Origin: Neisseria arctica
GTDB taxonomy: Bacteria > Pseudomonadota > Gammaproteobacteria > Burkholderiales > Neisseriaceae
Direction: 5' to 3'
Assembly: GCF_022870905.1 (NCBI RefSeq)
Contig: NZ_CP091510.1
Location: forward strand, 992,001 to 1,056,000
DNA: 64,000 nucleotides
Shown: one piece after another, positions 32,880-42,782 of the stretch
Position numbering within the stretch: position 1 is the first letter of the stretch
Layout of the letters: each line of letters opens with the position of its first letter
Notes under the pieces: model-generated
Told to the model about the DNA's origin: nothing
Databases searched by the model: none
What the model saw: only the letters and a program-made list of their open reading frames with translations
Position numbers and translations under genes: made by a program

Positions 32880-33698
32880 TTAAAAACGCCGCTTTAGTTT
32901 GCACATCTGCATAATGTTGACTGCCAGTTCCTCAACCGATTTATCTGTAGTGTTGGTAAAGGGGATGTTATGGCGCCGGAATATGGCTTGGGCATCAGAC
33001 ACTTCGCGGCGGCATGTGTTGATTTGGCTGTAGTTGGAATCGGGGCGGCGCTCTTGGCGTATGGCTTGCAGGCGTTCGGGCTGGATAGTCAGGCCGAATA
33101 ATTTGTTTTTGTAAGCTTTTACCATGCGGGGTAGATCGGTGCTTTCCAAATCATCGGGTGTGAGAGGGTAGTTGGCGGCTCGGATGCCATATTGCAGCGC
33201 AAGATAGAGGCAGGTTGGCGTTTTGCCTGAACGGGAAACACCCATCAAAATCACATCGGCGTCTTTTAAGTCTTTGCCGCTAATGCCGTCGTCGTGGTTA
33301 AGTGAGAAGTTTACCGCCTCCATTCGTGCGTCATATCTTTCGGTATCTGCGATGCCGTGGTTTCGGCCGGCCTTGTGGCGTGCGGAAATGCCCAGCTCGC
33401 ATTCGATTTTATTTAAAAATGCATCGAAAAAACTTAAATGCATACCCGCACTGGTTTTGACTATTTCACGGATTTTTTCATCGATGATGCTGGTGAATAC
33501 CAACGGACGTTGACCACTTTGTTCTGCGGCATTATTAATAATATGTACTAAAGCCTGTGCTTTTTCCGGAGTATCGACGAAAGGATAGGTAGCCCGTTTA
33601 AAACTGATGCCTTCAAATTGATCAAGCAGGGCTTCTCCCATGCTTTCGGAAGTAAGGCCTGTACGGTCGGAAATAAAAAATGCAGGACGGCGTGCCAT
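32880..33698 (-). CDS. ppsR: PEP synthase regulatory kinase/pyrophosphorylase
   Basis: The 272-residue DUF299 protein has the start RRPAFFISDRTGLT, the P-loop GVSRSGKT (153-160) and the YPLTP block typical of the family. It inactivates PEP synthase by ADP-dependent phosphorylation of a Thr and reactivates it by phosphate-dependent removal. Its target gene ppsA lies divergently 485 bases away, so the pair is probably controlled together. The length is normal and all motifs are present. Confidence 0.92.
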   Translation of the reverse strand: MARRPAFFISDRTGLTSESMGEALLDQFEGISFKRATYPFVDTPEKAQALVHIINNAAEQSGQRPLVFTSIIDEKIREIVKTSAGMHLSFFDAFLNKIECELGISARHKAGRNHGIADTERYDARMEAVNFSLNHDDGISGKDLKDADVILMGVSRSGKTPTCLYLALQYGIRAANYPLTPDDLESTDLPRMVKAYKNKLFGLTIQPERLQAIRQERRPDSNYSQINTCRREVSDAQAIFRRHNIPFTNTTDKSVEELAVNIMQMCKLKRRF

Positions 33699-33895
33699 AG
33701 AGTTTCTCGCTTTAATATCGGTTCGGCTGTAAATGAAAACCGGCTTGTATTCTTTTAGGAAATAATAACTTAATTAATATATAGCCGATTGTGCAATTAC
33801 ATATCATACCAAGCCCGAAGGAGGGAATAAAGGGTTAAGCTGAAAACTACACATTATTACTAATGATTTTTAATAAAATGGAAATACACATATTT

Positions 33896-33925
33896 TTGAA
33901 CTTTTTTGATTTTTTTTGGTATAAA
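33896..33925 (+). promoter_or_regulatory. Predicted ppsA promoter
   Basis: TTGAAC (33896-33901) and TATAAA (33920-33925) are separated by 18 bases. This would give a leader of about 250 bases before ppsA. Confidence 0.5.
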
Positions 33926-33932
33926 ATTGCAG

Positions 33933-34183
33933 AAATAAAACTTCATGTTATGCGGGGATAATTGTTAATTTATTCCGAAAGTCCTAATTTAACGGTGTTT
34001 AACATAGAAAAGTCGGTTATTGTAGTAGAGTTTCATTTAACTACAAATGCGAAAAGCCGCAATTTTAAAAGCCCGAAGGCTGATTCCGCAGCAAAGAAAA
34101 AGCATGACAGTCGGCAAGGGAATTAGGTAGAATAGCCGCGCATAATTCATTTCTTTTTTAACTGACATAACCTTGGATGAAAA
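33933..34183 (+). other. Long ppsA leader
   Basis: No gene is seen in this stretch. It contains GCCCGAAGGC and GCATGACAGTCGGC segments that may fold, but I could not match it to a known riboswitch class. The remaining part of the 485-base spacer (33699-33895) is AT-rich and holds the divergent ppsR promoter. Confidence 0.35.
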
Positions 34184-36574
34184 ATGTCTGCAAATTACGT
34201 TATCTGGTTTGAAAATCTACGCATGACCGATGTGGAAAGCGTAGGTGGTAAAAACGCCTCACTGGGCGAAATGATCAGTCAGCTTACCGAAAAAGGTGTG
34301 CGTGTGCCGGGCGGCTTTGCTACAACGGCTGATGCATATCGCGCATTCTTGGCACATAACGGCTTGAACGAACGTATTTCAGCAGCACTGGCTACGTTGG
34401 ATGTTGAAGACGTGGCGGAGCTGGCGCGGGTAGGCAAACAAATCCGTGAATGGATTTTGGAAACACCTTTCCCCGAACAGTTGGATGCCGATATTCAAAC
34501 CGCTTGGGAAAAAATGGTGGCTGAAGCAGGCACCGATCAGATTTCGGTTGCCGTCCGCTCTTCTGCAACAGCTGAAGACTTACCGGATGCTTCGTTTGCC
34601 GGCCAGCAGGAAACTTTTTTGAATATCAATGGTTTGGAAAACGTTAAAGAAGCGATGAAGCATGTATTCGCCTCTTTGTATAACGACCGCGCTATTTCTT
34701 ACCGTGTGCATAAAGGTTTCGCACACGATGTTGTAGCATTGTCCGCCGGCGTTCAACGCATGGTTCGTTCCGACAGCGGCGCGGCCGGCGTGATGTTCTC
34801 CATCGATACCGAAAGCGGCTTCGACCAAGTGGTATTTGTTACCTCTTCTTACGGTTTGGGCGAAACAGTAGTTCAAGGTGCGGTTAATCCTGATGAATTT
34901 TATGTTCACAAGCCGACTTTGCAGGCTGGAAAACCTGCTATTTTGCGTAAAACCCTCGGTTCTAAACTCATCAAAATGACCTTTACCGACCAGGCTCAAG
35001 CCGGTAAGTCGGTTCAAGTGGTTGATGTGCCGGAGAACGAGCGTAAGCAGTTCTCGATTTCGGACGAAGAAATTACCGAGTTGGCAAAATATGCGGTGAT
35101 TATCGAGCAGCATTACGGCCGTCCGATGGATATTGAATGGGGTCGTGATGGTGTAGACGGTAAACTGTATATCTTGCAGGCGCGTCCGGAGACTGTGAAG
35201 TCGCAAGAAACAGGTGGTCGCAGCTTACGCCGCTACCGTATTGATCAAAAATCAACCGTATTGTGCGAAGGTCGTGCAATCGGCCAAAAAGTTGGCCAAG
35301 GCGTAGTACGTTTGGTAAAAGACGCTTCTGAGATGGAAACCGTAAAACCCGGCGACGTGTTGGTTACCGATATGACTGACCCGGATTGGGAACCTGTTAT
35401 GAAGCGTGCGGCTGCGATTGTTACAAACCGCGGCGGCCGCACCTGTCACGCTGCGATTATCGCCCGCGAGCTCGGTATTCCGGCTGTCGTAGGTTGCGGT
35501 AACGCAACTGAGGTATTGTCTGAAGGCCAAGAAGTTACTGTATCTTGTGCCGAAGGTGATACGGGTTTGATTTACGAAGGTTTACTGAATGTAGAAGTAA
35601 ACGATGTGGCTTTGGATAATATGCCCAAATCACCCGTTAAGATTATGATGAACGTGGGTAATCCCGAGCTGGCATTCTCGTTTGCAAGTTTGCCTAGTGA
35701 AGGTATCGGTTTGGCACGTATGGAATTCATTATCAACCGCCAAATCGGTATCCATCCGAAAGCTTTGTTGGAGTTTGACAAACAAGACGAGGATTTGAAA
35801 GCGGAAATCAGCGAGCGTATCGCAGGCTACGCCTCACCGGTATCATTCTTCGTTGACAAGATTGCCGAAGGTGTTTCTACTTTGGCCGCTTCCGTATACC
35901 CGCGTAAAGTTATCGTACGTATGTCTGATTTCAAATCAAACGAATATGCCGGTTTGATTGGCGGTAATTTGTACGAACCTCATGAAGAAAATCCGATGCT
36001 GGGCTTCCGCGGTGCGGCTCGTTATGTGTCGGAAGACTTCAAAGACTGCTTTGCTTTGGAATGCCAAGCATTGAAACGTGTTCGCGACGATATGGGCTTA
36101 ACCAACGTGGAAATCATGATTCCGTTTGTCCGTACGCTCAGCGAAGCCGAACAGGTTGTTAAAGCATTGAAAGAGAACGGCCTGGAGCGCGGCAAAAACG
36201 GTCTGCGCTTGATTATGATGTGCGAAGTGCCGAGTAATGCTTTACTTGCCGAGCAGTTCTTGCAATATTTCGATGGCTTCTCTATCGGTTCGAACGATAT
36301 GACCCAGCTGACCTTAGGCCTGGACCGCGATAGCGGTGGTCCTATTGCAAGCACATTCGACGAGCGTAATGCCGCTGTTAAAGTAATGTTGCACTTGGCT
36401 ATTTCGGCTTGCCGCAAGCACAATAAATATGTGGGTATTTGTGGCCAAGGTCCTTCGGATCATCCTGACTTTGCCAAATGGTTGGTTGAGGAAGGAATTG
36501 ATACCGTATCTCTGAATCCGGATACCGTGATTGAAACCTGGTTGTATTTGGCAAAAGAAGTAGCTGCTAAATAA
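34184..36574 (+). CDS. ppsA: Phosphoenolpyruvate synthase
   Basis: The 796-residue enzyme makes PEP from pyruvate and ATP for gluconeogenesis. The N-terminal ATP-grasp-type domain has [11 protein letters not shown] and [23 protein letters not shown] (given in part: [10 protein letters not shown]). The central swivelling domain has [15 protein letters not shown] with the phosphorylated His and, beside it, the Thr that PpsR modifies. The C-terminal TIM barrel carries the pyruvate site ([17 protein letters not shown] region) and the Cys in GICGQGPSD. The length is normal. It pairs with the divergent ppsR, and fbp further right fits a gluconeogenic neighbourhood. Confidence 0.96.
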   Translation: MSANYVIWFENLRMTDVESVGGKNASLGEMISQLTEKGVRVPGGFATTADAYRAFLAHNGLNERISAALATLDVEDVAELARVGKQIREWILETPFPEQLDADIQTAWEKMVAEAGTDQISVAVRSSATAEDLPDASFAGQQETFLNINGLENVKEAMKHVFASLYNDRAISYRVHKGFAHDVVALSAGVQRMVRSDSGAAGVMFSIDTESGFDQVVFVTSSYGLGETVVQGAVNPDEFYVHKPTLQAGKPAILRKTLGSKLIKMTFTDQAQAGKSVQVVDVPENERKQFSISDEEITELAKYAVIIEQHYGRPMDIEWGRDGVDGKLYILQARPETVKSQETGGRSLRRYRIDQKSTVLCEGRAIGQKVGQGVVRLVKDASEMETVKPGDVLVTDMTDPDWEPVMKRAAAIVTNRGGRTCHAAIIARELGIPAVVGCGNATEVLSEGQEVTVSCAEGDTGLIYEGLLNVEVNDVALDNMPKSPVKIMMNVGNPELAFSFASLPSEGIGLARMEFIINRQIGIHPKALLEFDKQDEDLKAEISERIAGYASPVSFFVDKIAEGVSTLAASVYPRKVIVRMSDFKSNEYAGLIGGNLYEPHEENPMLGFRGAARYVSEDFKDCFALECQALKRVRDDMGLTNVEIMIPFVRTLSEAEQVVKALKENGLERGKNGLRLIMMCEVPSNALLAEQFLQYFDGFSIGSNDMTQLTLGLDRDSGGPIASTFDERNAAVKVMLHLAISACRKHNKYVGICGQGPSDHPDFAKWLVEEGIDTVSLNPDTVIETWLYLAKEVAAK

Positions 36575-36598
36575 ATGTGAAGGGTGAATCATCAACCC

Positions 36599-36634
36599 AA
36601 AAAACGCCGTATTTTTAGGATACGGCGTTTTTTA
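36599..36634 (+). terminator. Rho-independent terminator after ppsA
   Basis: AAAAAACGCCGTAT-tttta-ggATACGGCGTTTTTT, a strong hairpin with flanking A- and T-runs. Confidence 0.9.
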
Positions 36635-36665
36635 TTTGCAGGAATGTTTTTTGCTTTAAATCAGA

Positions 36666-36677
36666 AGGCCGTCTGAA
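36666..36677 (+). repeat. DUS upstream of formate/nitrite channel
   Basis: A perfect AGGCCGTCTGAA, unpaired. Confidence 0.85.
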
Positions 36678-36723
36678 ATTTGCTTTACAATCCCGTTTTC
36701 ATAATAGCTTTTTTCAACAAAAT

Positions 36724-37494
36724 ATGTCTGATCTTTCTCCGCATGAAATTTTTAAGATAACTCTGGAAAAAGGTGTTGCCAAAACATCAGAGTGTATCGA
36801 TACATTGACAGTTTTAGGCTTTCTCGGCGGGGCATTTATTTCTATCGGTTATTTGGCTTATATTCGTGTGACGGGAGTGATACCGGCGGAGTGGGATGGA
36901 TTGGCCGCATTTTTAGGCGCCGCTGTTTTCCCCATTGGTTTGATTTGCATTTTGATTGGCGGTGCGGAACTGATTACGGGCAACATGATGGTTTTACCTG
37001 CCGCATGGCTATCTCGTCGTATTTCTATGGAGCAATTGTTGCGGAACTGGTTGTGGGTGAGCGTGGCAAACTTGGTGGGTGCTATGTTTGTAGCATGGTT
37101 TTTCGGGCATTATGTTGGTTTGACGGAGGGGGCTGTTTGGCATAAAACTTTATCGGCGGCTCAAAGTAAAGTAGATGCCGGCTTCGGTAGGGCCTTGGTT
37201 TCGGGTATCGGTTGTAATTGGTTGGTCGGTATGGGCGTATGGCTATGCTACGGTGCAAAATCATTTGCCGGTAAAATTCTCGGAATTTGGTTTCCGGTGA
37301 TGATTTTCGTATTAGTCGGTTTTCAACACGTTGTGGCCAATATGTTTGTCATTCCTGCTGCGATTTGGGGAGGAGCGGGTATTGGATGGGATCAGTTTGC
37401 TTACAATATGCTTGCGGTGTATGTAGGTAATGCCATTGGCGGAGCGATTTTTGTGGCAGGAGCATATTGGTATGCCTACCGGAATAAAATTTAG
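36724..37494 (+). CDS. Formate/nitrite transporter family channel
   Basis: The 256-residue inner-membrane protein has six predicted membrane segments and the family signature GAELITGNMMVLPAA near TM3, plus a second related loop GFQHVVANMFVIPAA in TM5. FNT channels form pentamers that pass formate, nitrite or related small anions. The two broken helices with the conserved Asn are visible. FocA-like and NirC-like forms cannot be told apart safely here, since no nitrite reductase or pyruvate formate-lyase gene is adjacent. It is a single gene ending in a very long DUS hairpin. Confidence 0.85.
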   Translation: MSDLSPHEIFKITLEKGVAKTSECIDTLTVLGFLGGAFISIGYLAYIRVTGVIPAEWDGLAAFLGAAVFPIGLICILIGGAELITGNMMVLPAAWLSRRISMEQLLRNWLWVSVANLVGAMFVAWFFGHYVGLTEGAVWHKTLSAAQSKVDAGFGRALVSGIGCNWLVGMGVWLCYGAKSFAGKILGIWFPVMIFVLVGFQHVVANMFVIPAAIWGGAGIGWDQFAYNMLAVYVGNAIGGAIFVAGAYWYAYRNKI

Positions 37495-37570
37495 AAGAGA
37501 GTTGGTTTGCCCTTAGGATTATTGATGTATTTTAAAGTGATATGGCTAACAACCAAAACCAAATGTTATT

Positions 37571-37619
37571 TAGCAATGAAAAGGCCGTCTGAATTTTTCA
37601 GACGGCCTTTTCATTGCTA
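37571..37619. terminator. Very long perfect DUS hairpin
   Basis: A 23-bp perfect stem, TAGCAATGAAAAGGCCGTCT continuing to GAA, with a 3-base loop and the full inverted copy. It contains two AG-DUS and lies between convergent genes, ending both. Confidence 0.92.
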
Positions 37620-37639
37620 ATAATTTGATTATTTGAGGA

Positions 37640-38617
37640 TTATGTAGATTGGTGCAAACGGTGTACGTATTCTACTTCTTCACGGCTGCCCATGATAACC
37701 GATACGCGTTGGTGTAAGCCCTGAGGTTTGATATCCAGCATATTTTCGATGGCATTGCCGGAAGCGCCTCCTGCCTGCTCGAAAATCAGACTTAAAGGAT
37801 TCGCTTCGTACATCAAGCGTAATTTACCTGGTTTTTGCGGATCACGGGCGTCTTGCGGGTACATGAATACGCCGCCGCGCATCAAAATGCGGTGGATTTC
37901 GGCCACCATGGAAGCTACCCAACGCATATTGTAGTTTTTACTACGTATCCCTGTGTCACCGGCTAACAGCTCTGCAATATATTGTTGCATAGGGGGGAAC
38001 CAGTGGCGTTGGTTAGACATATTGATAGCGAATTCTTTGGTTTGTGCAGGTATTGAAGGGTTTTCCAGTGTTTTGATAAAGGCGTTATTCTGATCTAGCG
38101 TGAAAACGAATACACCGTGTTTTAAGGTGAAAACCAATTGTGTTTGAGGGCCGTATAGAACATAGCCACTGGCTACTTGATCGCGGCCTTTTTGTAGGAA
38201 AGATTCTGTATTCAGTTCGCCTTCGGGTTTGGCCAAAATAGAAAAAATAGTGCCGACCGAAATGTTGACATCGATGTTGGATGAACCGTCTAACGGGTCG
38301 AACAGTACCAGATAGCCGCCTGAGTCATTGCATGCAACGAATGTATCTTCTTCTTCACTGGCAATACCGGCTACATTATTGTCAGATTTTAGTGTCTGAA
38401 TGAGTAAATCGTTGGCGATGACGTCTAGTTTTTTTTGGTTCTCGCCTTGGACATTGCCGCTTCCGGCTTCGCCCAACACACCGGCCAGTGCGCCCAACCG
38501 TACTTGGCTGTTAATATCAATACAGGCAGTTACGACCGACTGCAATACAGAGCCTAGCTCTTTAGGCAAATTGTTCGCTTGTAAATGTTGTGGGAGGAAT
38601 TCGGCTAAAGTAATCAT
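37640..38617 (-). CDS. fbp: Fructose-1,6-bisphosphatase, class I
   Basis: The 325-residue enzyme hydrolyses fructose-1,6-bisphosphate to fructose-6-phosphate in gluconeogenesis. The metal-binding motifs are visible: EEED in the first third and FDPLDGSSNID, which is the class signature, then the sugar-phosphate site around KNYNMRWVASMVAEIHRIL (in part, NYNMRW). The length matches class I enzymes. Its ATG overlaps the stop of the upstream lipoprotein gene by four bases, so the two are coupled. PEP synthase lies 2 kb away. Confidence 0.94.
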   Translation of the reverse strand: MITLAEFLPQHLQANNLPKELGSVLQSVVTACIDINSQVRLGALAGVLGEAGSGNVQGENQKKLDVIANDLLIQTLKSDNNVAGIASEEEDTFVACNDSGGYLVLFDPLDGSSNIDVNISVGTIFSILAKPEGELNTESFLQKGRDQVASGYVLYGPQTQLVFTLKHGVFVFTLDQNNAFIKTLENPSIPAQTKEFAINMSNQRHWFPPMQQYIAELLAGDTGIRSKNYNMRWVASMVAEIHRILMRGGVFMYPQDARDPQKPGKLRLMYEANPLSLIFEQAGGASGNAIENMLDIKPQGLHQRVSVIMGSREEVEYVHRLHQST

Positions 38618-39003
38618 TGGTTTCTCTCTGTTTCAAATGATTTTGAATTGGTATTTGGGTGTGCGCCGCTTTTTTGATATACGCTGCTGAAGCAGGAGCT
38701 GGCGGCTTCGATTAATTTGGCTCTTGCTTCTTCACTGATGCTGCCGGTAACGGCTTGTGCAATTTCAGTTGCAGTTAATTTTTCATAGGCATTTTCTGCC
38801 GAACATTCGCAGATTTTTTGGATTGGCTCGGTATTTCGTAATGCTGCAGGTGCGGCTGCAACACATTCTTGGGTAGATGCCGCAATAAATTTACTGCGGA
38901 AGGTATGGCTGAAAGATTGTTTGGCCTGCTCTTGTTCTTTAGTGCAAGCTCCTAGAAGGAGTGGCAATAAGAGAGTAGGCAAACATAAGAAGCGGGCAAG
39001 CAT
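38614..39003 (-). CDS. Small predicted lipoprotein of unknown function
   Basis: I prefer ATG 39003 (MLARFLCLPT) over one four codons earlier. The protein has about 129 residues, with a signal peptide and lipobox LLGAC (Cys20). The mature part has four further Cys (ECVAAA, CECS and SSCF) and is otherwise helical and Ala-rich, so disulfides in the periplasm are likely. Similar small Cys-containing lipoproteins are common in Neisseria, but no function is known to me. It is coupled to fbp by the ATGA overlap, although a metabolic link is not implied. Confidence 0.7.
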   Translation of the reverse strand: MLARFLCLPTLLLPLLLGACTKEQEQAKQSFSHTFRSKFIAASTQECVAAAPAALRNTEPIQKICECSAENAYEKLTATEIAQAVTGSISEEARAKLIEAASSCFSSVYQKSGAHPNTNSKSFETERNQ

Positions 39004-39140
39004 ATATCGTACCAAAAAGTAAGTTTGCGGTTATATTGTCGTATAGTGTAATCGAAAGTGTTTGGGCTTGCATGTCTTTAAAAGATATCTATTAATATTG
39101 TCCTTGTTTGACAATATCAAGAGGTGATAGTGCTTCTTTC

Positions 39141-39584
39141 TTAGCTAATGACTGATAGTATTTCTAAGTCTTCATCGAACAAGGAATAAGTTGTTTCAGA
39201 ATCAAGATTAAATTCACGATTGGGTTGAATATAATTCAAGCGGACTTGTGTCATCGCGTAATATTCTGCGGCCATAATGGTATCAACATGGCTTTCATGC
39301 CGATAAGCGTCTCGAATAACTGAATCTGTTTCTTCGCCGATAAACAAATCAGAATCGATGGCTGAAATGGCTTCTTTCAAGGCGAACCAATACAACCCAT
39401 ATTCAAGATACCGCTTATTTGCAGCATTATCTATTACACGCTGATAAATGATAGATGCCGCATTTTTAGCGAATTCATCAATAGTAGGTTTTTTGTCTTC
39501 AGGGAATTTATTGCTATATGTATCGAACATTTCATTTTTAAATTTTTCTAATTCAGATTGGCTGATTTTATTAATTCCATTCAT
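39141..39584 (-). CDS. Acidic orphan protein, unknown function
   Basis: I start at ATG 39584 (MNGINKISQSE), preceded by AAAAAGGATATAAAT. The 147-residue product is acidic, rich in Glu, Asp, Tyr and Asn, and largely helical, without signal peptide or membrane segment. The gene is AT-richer than its neighbours and stands alone between two core genes, which suggests recent gain. Acidic helical orphans of this size are often immunity proteins or antitoxins, but no toxin gene is next to it, so I leave the function open. Confidence 0.6.
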   Translation of the reverse strand: MNGINKISQSELEKFKNEMFDTYSNKFPEDKKPTIDEFAKNAASIIYQRVIDNAANKRYLEYGLYWFALKEAISAIDSDLFIGEETDSVIRDAYRHESHVDTIMAAEYYAMTQVRLNYIQPNREFNLDSETTYSLFDEDLEILSVIS

Positions 39585-39727
39585 ATTTATATCCTTTTTA
39601 ACGATATTGGGGAATCTCAACAATCATATCACCAAGATTCCCTAAATCAATTACTTTTTATAGATCGCCAAGCTGATAGTTTGAAGGCCGTTTGAAATAT
39701 CATGCCTTAAAAATATCTTTAATATTC

Positions 39728-40573
39728 TTATTTAATTTGGTAATCAAGTTTAAACTGCGCAGTCTGGTCTTGATCCAGAATTTTAACCAGCTCTGGTAGT
39801 GTTGTTTTCAATTGTTCAGCCAATATATAAGGCGGGTTGACGATAAACATCCCGCTGCCGTGCATACCGAAACCGTCTGGACGGGGAGCATTTACGTGGA
39901 GTTCGGCACAGAGATATTGCTCGGGAGCCAGTTTAACCAATTGCTCGGGTAGTTTTCTGCTCTCTTCGCGTGAAAGACAGGGATACCATACCATGTAACA
40001 GCCTTGTGCAAAGCGTTTTAATGCTTCTTGCAGGGTATGGGATACACGGCTGTAATCTTGCTTTTCCTCATACGGAGGATCAATCAGTACGACGGCGCGC
40101 CGAGTCGGTGGCGGCAGCTGGGCGATAAGTTGCCGGTAGCCGTCGCCTTGGGCAACAGTGCCGCGTCTACCTAATTTGGCTTCGCGCATATTGTTTTGTA
40201 AATGGTTGAAGTCGGCAGGATGCAATTCGAATAAGCGGAGTTTGTCGCATGGGCGGGTTAGGGCTTGCGCAAGCCAAGGGGAGCCGCAATAGTAATTGCC
40301 TTGAGGTAGGATGGTATCAAGAAAGTTGAGAAAATCTACCAAAAGAGGGTCTGAAGGCTTTGCCTTTTTCAGGCGTTGGATACCTTGTTCGTATTCGCCT
40401 ACTTTCTGTGCTTCTTTCGAAGCTAAATTATACAGACCGGCGCCGCTGTGGGTATCAATATACCAATAAGGTTTGTCTTTTCGGTTGAAGTAGTCCAACA
40501 CCAAATAAAGCACGAAATGTTTGAGCATATCTGCATGATTGCCTGCGTGAAAAGCGTGTCGGTAGCTGAGCAT
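39728..40573 (-). CDS. rlmJ: 23S rRNA (adenine(2030)-N6)-methyltransferase
   Basis: The 281-residue enzyme opens with MLSYRHAFHAGNHADMLKH, the family signature, and has the N6-adenine methyltransferase motif DPPYE in the C-terminal half (VVLIDPPYEEKQDY in part). It methylates A2030 (E. coli numbering) of 23S rRNA using SAM. The length and motifs are complete. It is monocistronic, with a DUS-like core (GGGCCGTCTGAA, about 40582-40593) just upstream of its start. Confidence 0.92.
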   Translation of the reverse strand: MLSYRHAFHAGNHADMLKHFVLYLVLDYFNRKDKPYWYIDTHSGAGLYNLASKEAQKVGEYEQGIQRLKKAKPSDPLLVDFLNFLDTILPQGNYYCGSPWLAQALTRPCDKLRLFELHPADFNHLQNNMREAKLGRRGTVAQGDGYRQLIAQLPPPTRRAVVLIDPPYEEKQDYSRVSHTLQEALKRFAQGCYMVWYPCLSREESRKLPEQLVKLAPEQYLCAELHVNAPRPDGFGMHGSGMFIVNPPYILAEQLKTTLPELVKILDQDQTAQFKLDYQIK

Positions 40574-40714
40574 GGTAAGTTGGGGCCGTCTGAAAAATAA
40601 AGCCGTATTTTACGGGATTACCGCTGCCGATAGAAAGGGGCATGTAAGGGTGATTTATTAAATAAAACGCGTTACAATGCTGGTTTGTTTGAGCTTCGGA
40701 TTTTAAAAAACATT

Positions 40715-42562
40715 ATGTTTTCAACAGTAGACAAATATAGCGGTGCGGCTAAGGTGCTGCTCGGATTGATTGCGCTGACTTTCGTCGGTTTCGGCGCCAG
40801 TACGGTAGCAGCGCCGGGTTCGGACTATATCGTTAAAGTAGGCGATATCAAAATTAGTGCGCAGGCCCTCAACGATGCAATGCAAAATGCGCAAGCCGCA
40901 GGCGGCCAGCAGAGCCGGGATGCGGTTTTTCAAGGACTTTTGCAGCGGGCTTATCTAACACAAGGTGCCAAGCTGATGGGCATTGGTGTATCACCGGAGC
41001 AGATTAAGCAGATTATCGTTGATGATCCGAGTTTTCACGATGCCTCCGGCAAATTCAGTCAAGCATTGCTGACCCAATATTTGAAACAGCGCAATATGAG
41101 CGAGGATCGTTTTGTAGAAGATATTCGGGAGCAGTTTGCTTTGCAGAATATGGTAAATTTGGTTCAAAACGGCGTGTTGGTAAGTGATGCGCAGGCAGCG
41201 CAGTTGGTTAATTTATTGCAATCCGAGCGCATTATCCGCTCGGTGACTTTCAGCCCGGAAGCTTTCGCAGCCCGTGTGAAAACTGATGACGTTACGTTAA
41301 AAAACTATTACGAAGCCAATAAAAAAGATTATGTGATTCCCCAGGCGGTCAAAATCGAATATGTTGAATTAAACATGAAGGATCTGGCCGATAAGCAAAC
41401 TGTTAGTGAAGAGGAAATTAAAAAAGCTTTCGAGCAGGAAAAAACTTCAGCTCAACCGCAGCGTGAAGTAGCGCATATTTTCTTTCCGGTAGCACAGGAT
41501 GCAGACGAAGCAACCCGTAAAGCAGCAGAAGCCGAAGCGGAGAAAGTGCTGGCTCAAGTTAAAGCCAAACCGACCGATTTCGCTGCCCTGGCTAAACAAT
41601 ATTCTAAAGATCCCTCCTCTGCAGACAATGGCGGAAATCTGGGGTATGTGAAAAAAGACGGCGGTTTGGGTGCGGCATTTGAAAACAGCGCATTCTCTTT
41701 GCCTAAAGACGAAGTGAGCGGCGTGGTGAAAACCGAATACGGTTACCATATTATCAAGGTTCTGAATATCAAAGACCAAGCTGTTTTGGATGATGAGGAA
41801 AAAGCCCGTATAACAGCTGAGTTGAAGCAGCGCAAAGCTTCCCAAGCATTTAACAAAGCCAAAGAAACATTGGCTGAAGAGGCATTCAATAATCCGAATG
41901 CTTTAACTGAGGTGGCAAAGAAAACCGGCTTGAAAGTAGCTGCTCCCGACGAATGGTTAAACCGTGAAAACGGCAAAGCGGCAGGAATGCCGGAGGAGTT
42001 ATTGAAAGTTATTTTCAGTGATGACGTATTAAAGAAAAAACATAATTCCGAGCCGGTAACGGTTAATGAAAATACCGTATGGGTTGTACGTGCCAAGGAG
42101 GTGCGTGAAGAAAGCACGGAAAGCTTTGAAAACGCCAAAGCACTGGTCAAGGCGAATTACCTGCGTTCGGAAACAGCCAAACTGGCAGAGGCCGAAGCCA
42201 AAAAAATGTTGGTCGACTTGAACAATGGTGAGAAACCTACCTTGGCTTGGTCACCGGTGGTGAAGCAAACAGCGGACGAAGCACGTCGTTCTATGCCGCC
42301 CGAAGCATATACTCAATTATTGAAAGCGCGTCCGGTTAACGGCAAGCCGGCTTACGTATTGTTGGAGGGCTTGCCTGCGCCGGTGTTGTTGGAAGTGCAA
42401 GCGGTGAATCCACCGGCCGATATTGAGGCGCAATTGCCGCTTGCCCGTCAAATGCTGGCGCAGGGTCAGGCAAACGGTATTTTTGAAAACCTAATGACTT
42501 ACCTTCAGCGCACGGTGAAACAAAAGCAAGGTGCACAGAAAGTTGCAGAAGGTACGGAATAA
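40715..42562 (+). CDS. ppiD: Periplasmic folding chaperone PpiD-like (SurA N-domain, parvulin)
   Basis: I start at ATG 40715 (MFSTVDKY), as in PpiD proteins, rather than ten codons earlier, giving 615 residues. A single N-terminal membrane anchor (about 13-32, LLGLIALTFVGFGAS) leads into a periplasmic SurA-like N-domain, followed by one parvulin PPIase domain (about 255-355, REVAHIFF ... FAALAKQYSKDPSS ... GNLGYV) and a C-terminal helical part. It helps newly exported outer-membrane proteins to fold near the Sec exit. The domain order and the anchor make the call secure. Confidence 0.88.
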   Translation: MFSTVDKYSGAAKVLLGLIALTFVGFGASTVAAPGSDYIVKVGDIKISAQALNDAMQNAQAAGGQQSRDAVFQGLLQRAYLTQGAKLMGIGVSPEQIKQIIVDDPSFHDASGKFSQALLTQYLKQRNMSEDRFVEDIREQFALQNMVNLVQNGVLVSDAQAAQLVNLLQSERIIRSVTFSPEAFAARVKTDDVTLKNYYEANKKDYVIPQAVKIEYVELNMKDLADKQTVSEEEIKKAFEQEKTSAQPQREVAHIFFPVAQDADEATRKAAEAEAEKVLAQVKAKPTDFAALAKQYSKDPSSADNGGNLGYVKKDGGLGAAFENSAFSLPKDEVSGVVKTEYGYHIIKVLNIKDQAVLDDEEKARITAELKQRKASQAFNKAKETLAEEAFNNPNALTEVAKKTGLKVAAPDEWLNRENGKAAGMPEELLKVIFSDDVLKKKHNSEPVTVNENTVWVVRAKEVREESTESFENAKALVKANYLRSETAKLAEAEAKKMLVDLNNGEKPTLAWSPVVKQTADEARRSMPPEAYTQLLKARPVNGKPAYVLLEGLPAPVLLEVQAVNPPADIEAQLPLARQMLAQGQANGIFENLMTYLQRTVKQKQGAQKVAEGTE

Positions 42563-42574
42563 CGGTCGGTTGAT

Positions 42575-42610
42575 AAAATGCCGTCTGAACAGATTCAGAC
42601 GGCATTTTTA
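42575..42610 (+). terminator. AT-DUS paired terminator after ppiD
   Basis: AAAATGCCGTCTGAA-cagaTTCAGACGGCATTTTT, with both arms of the AT dialect. Confidence 0.88.
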
Positions 42611-42782
42611 TTGTGCGGCTTAAGTATGGCTGTAATGATATTCGGTCATGGTTTGTATTAGCGGAAAAACAGTTTTTCCGCTAGAATAGTCAGTTATTTA
42701 TCCTTAATATACTGCTTGTTTTGAAAATGCCCGATGCATTTTCAGGCGGCCTTGATAAAATCTAACGGTTAGAAATAAATAC

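Noticed and set aside
33933..34183. ppsA leader as a known riboswitch (cobalamin, glycine, TPP)
   Set aside because: The conserved boxes of these classes are not present when compared by eye.
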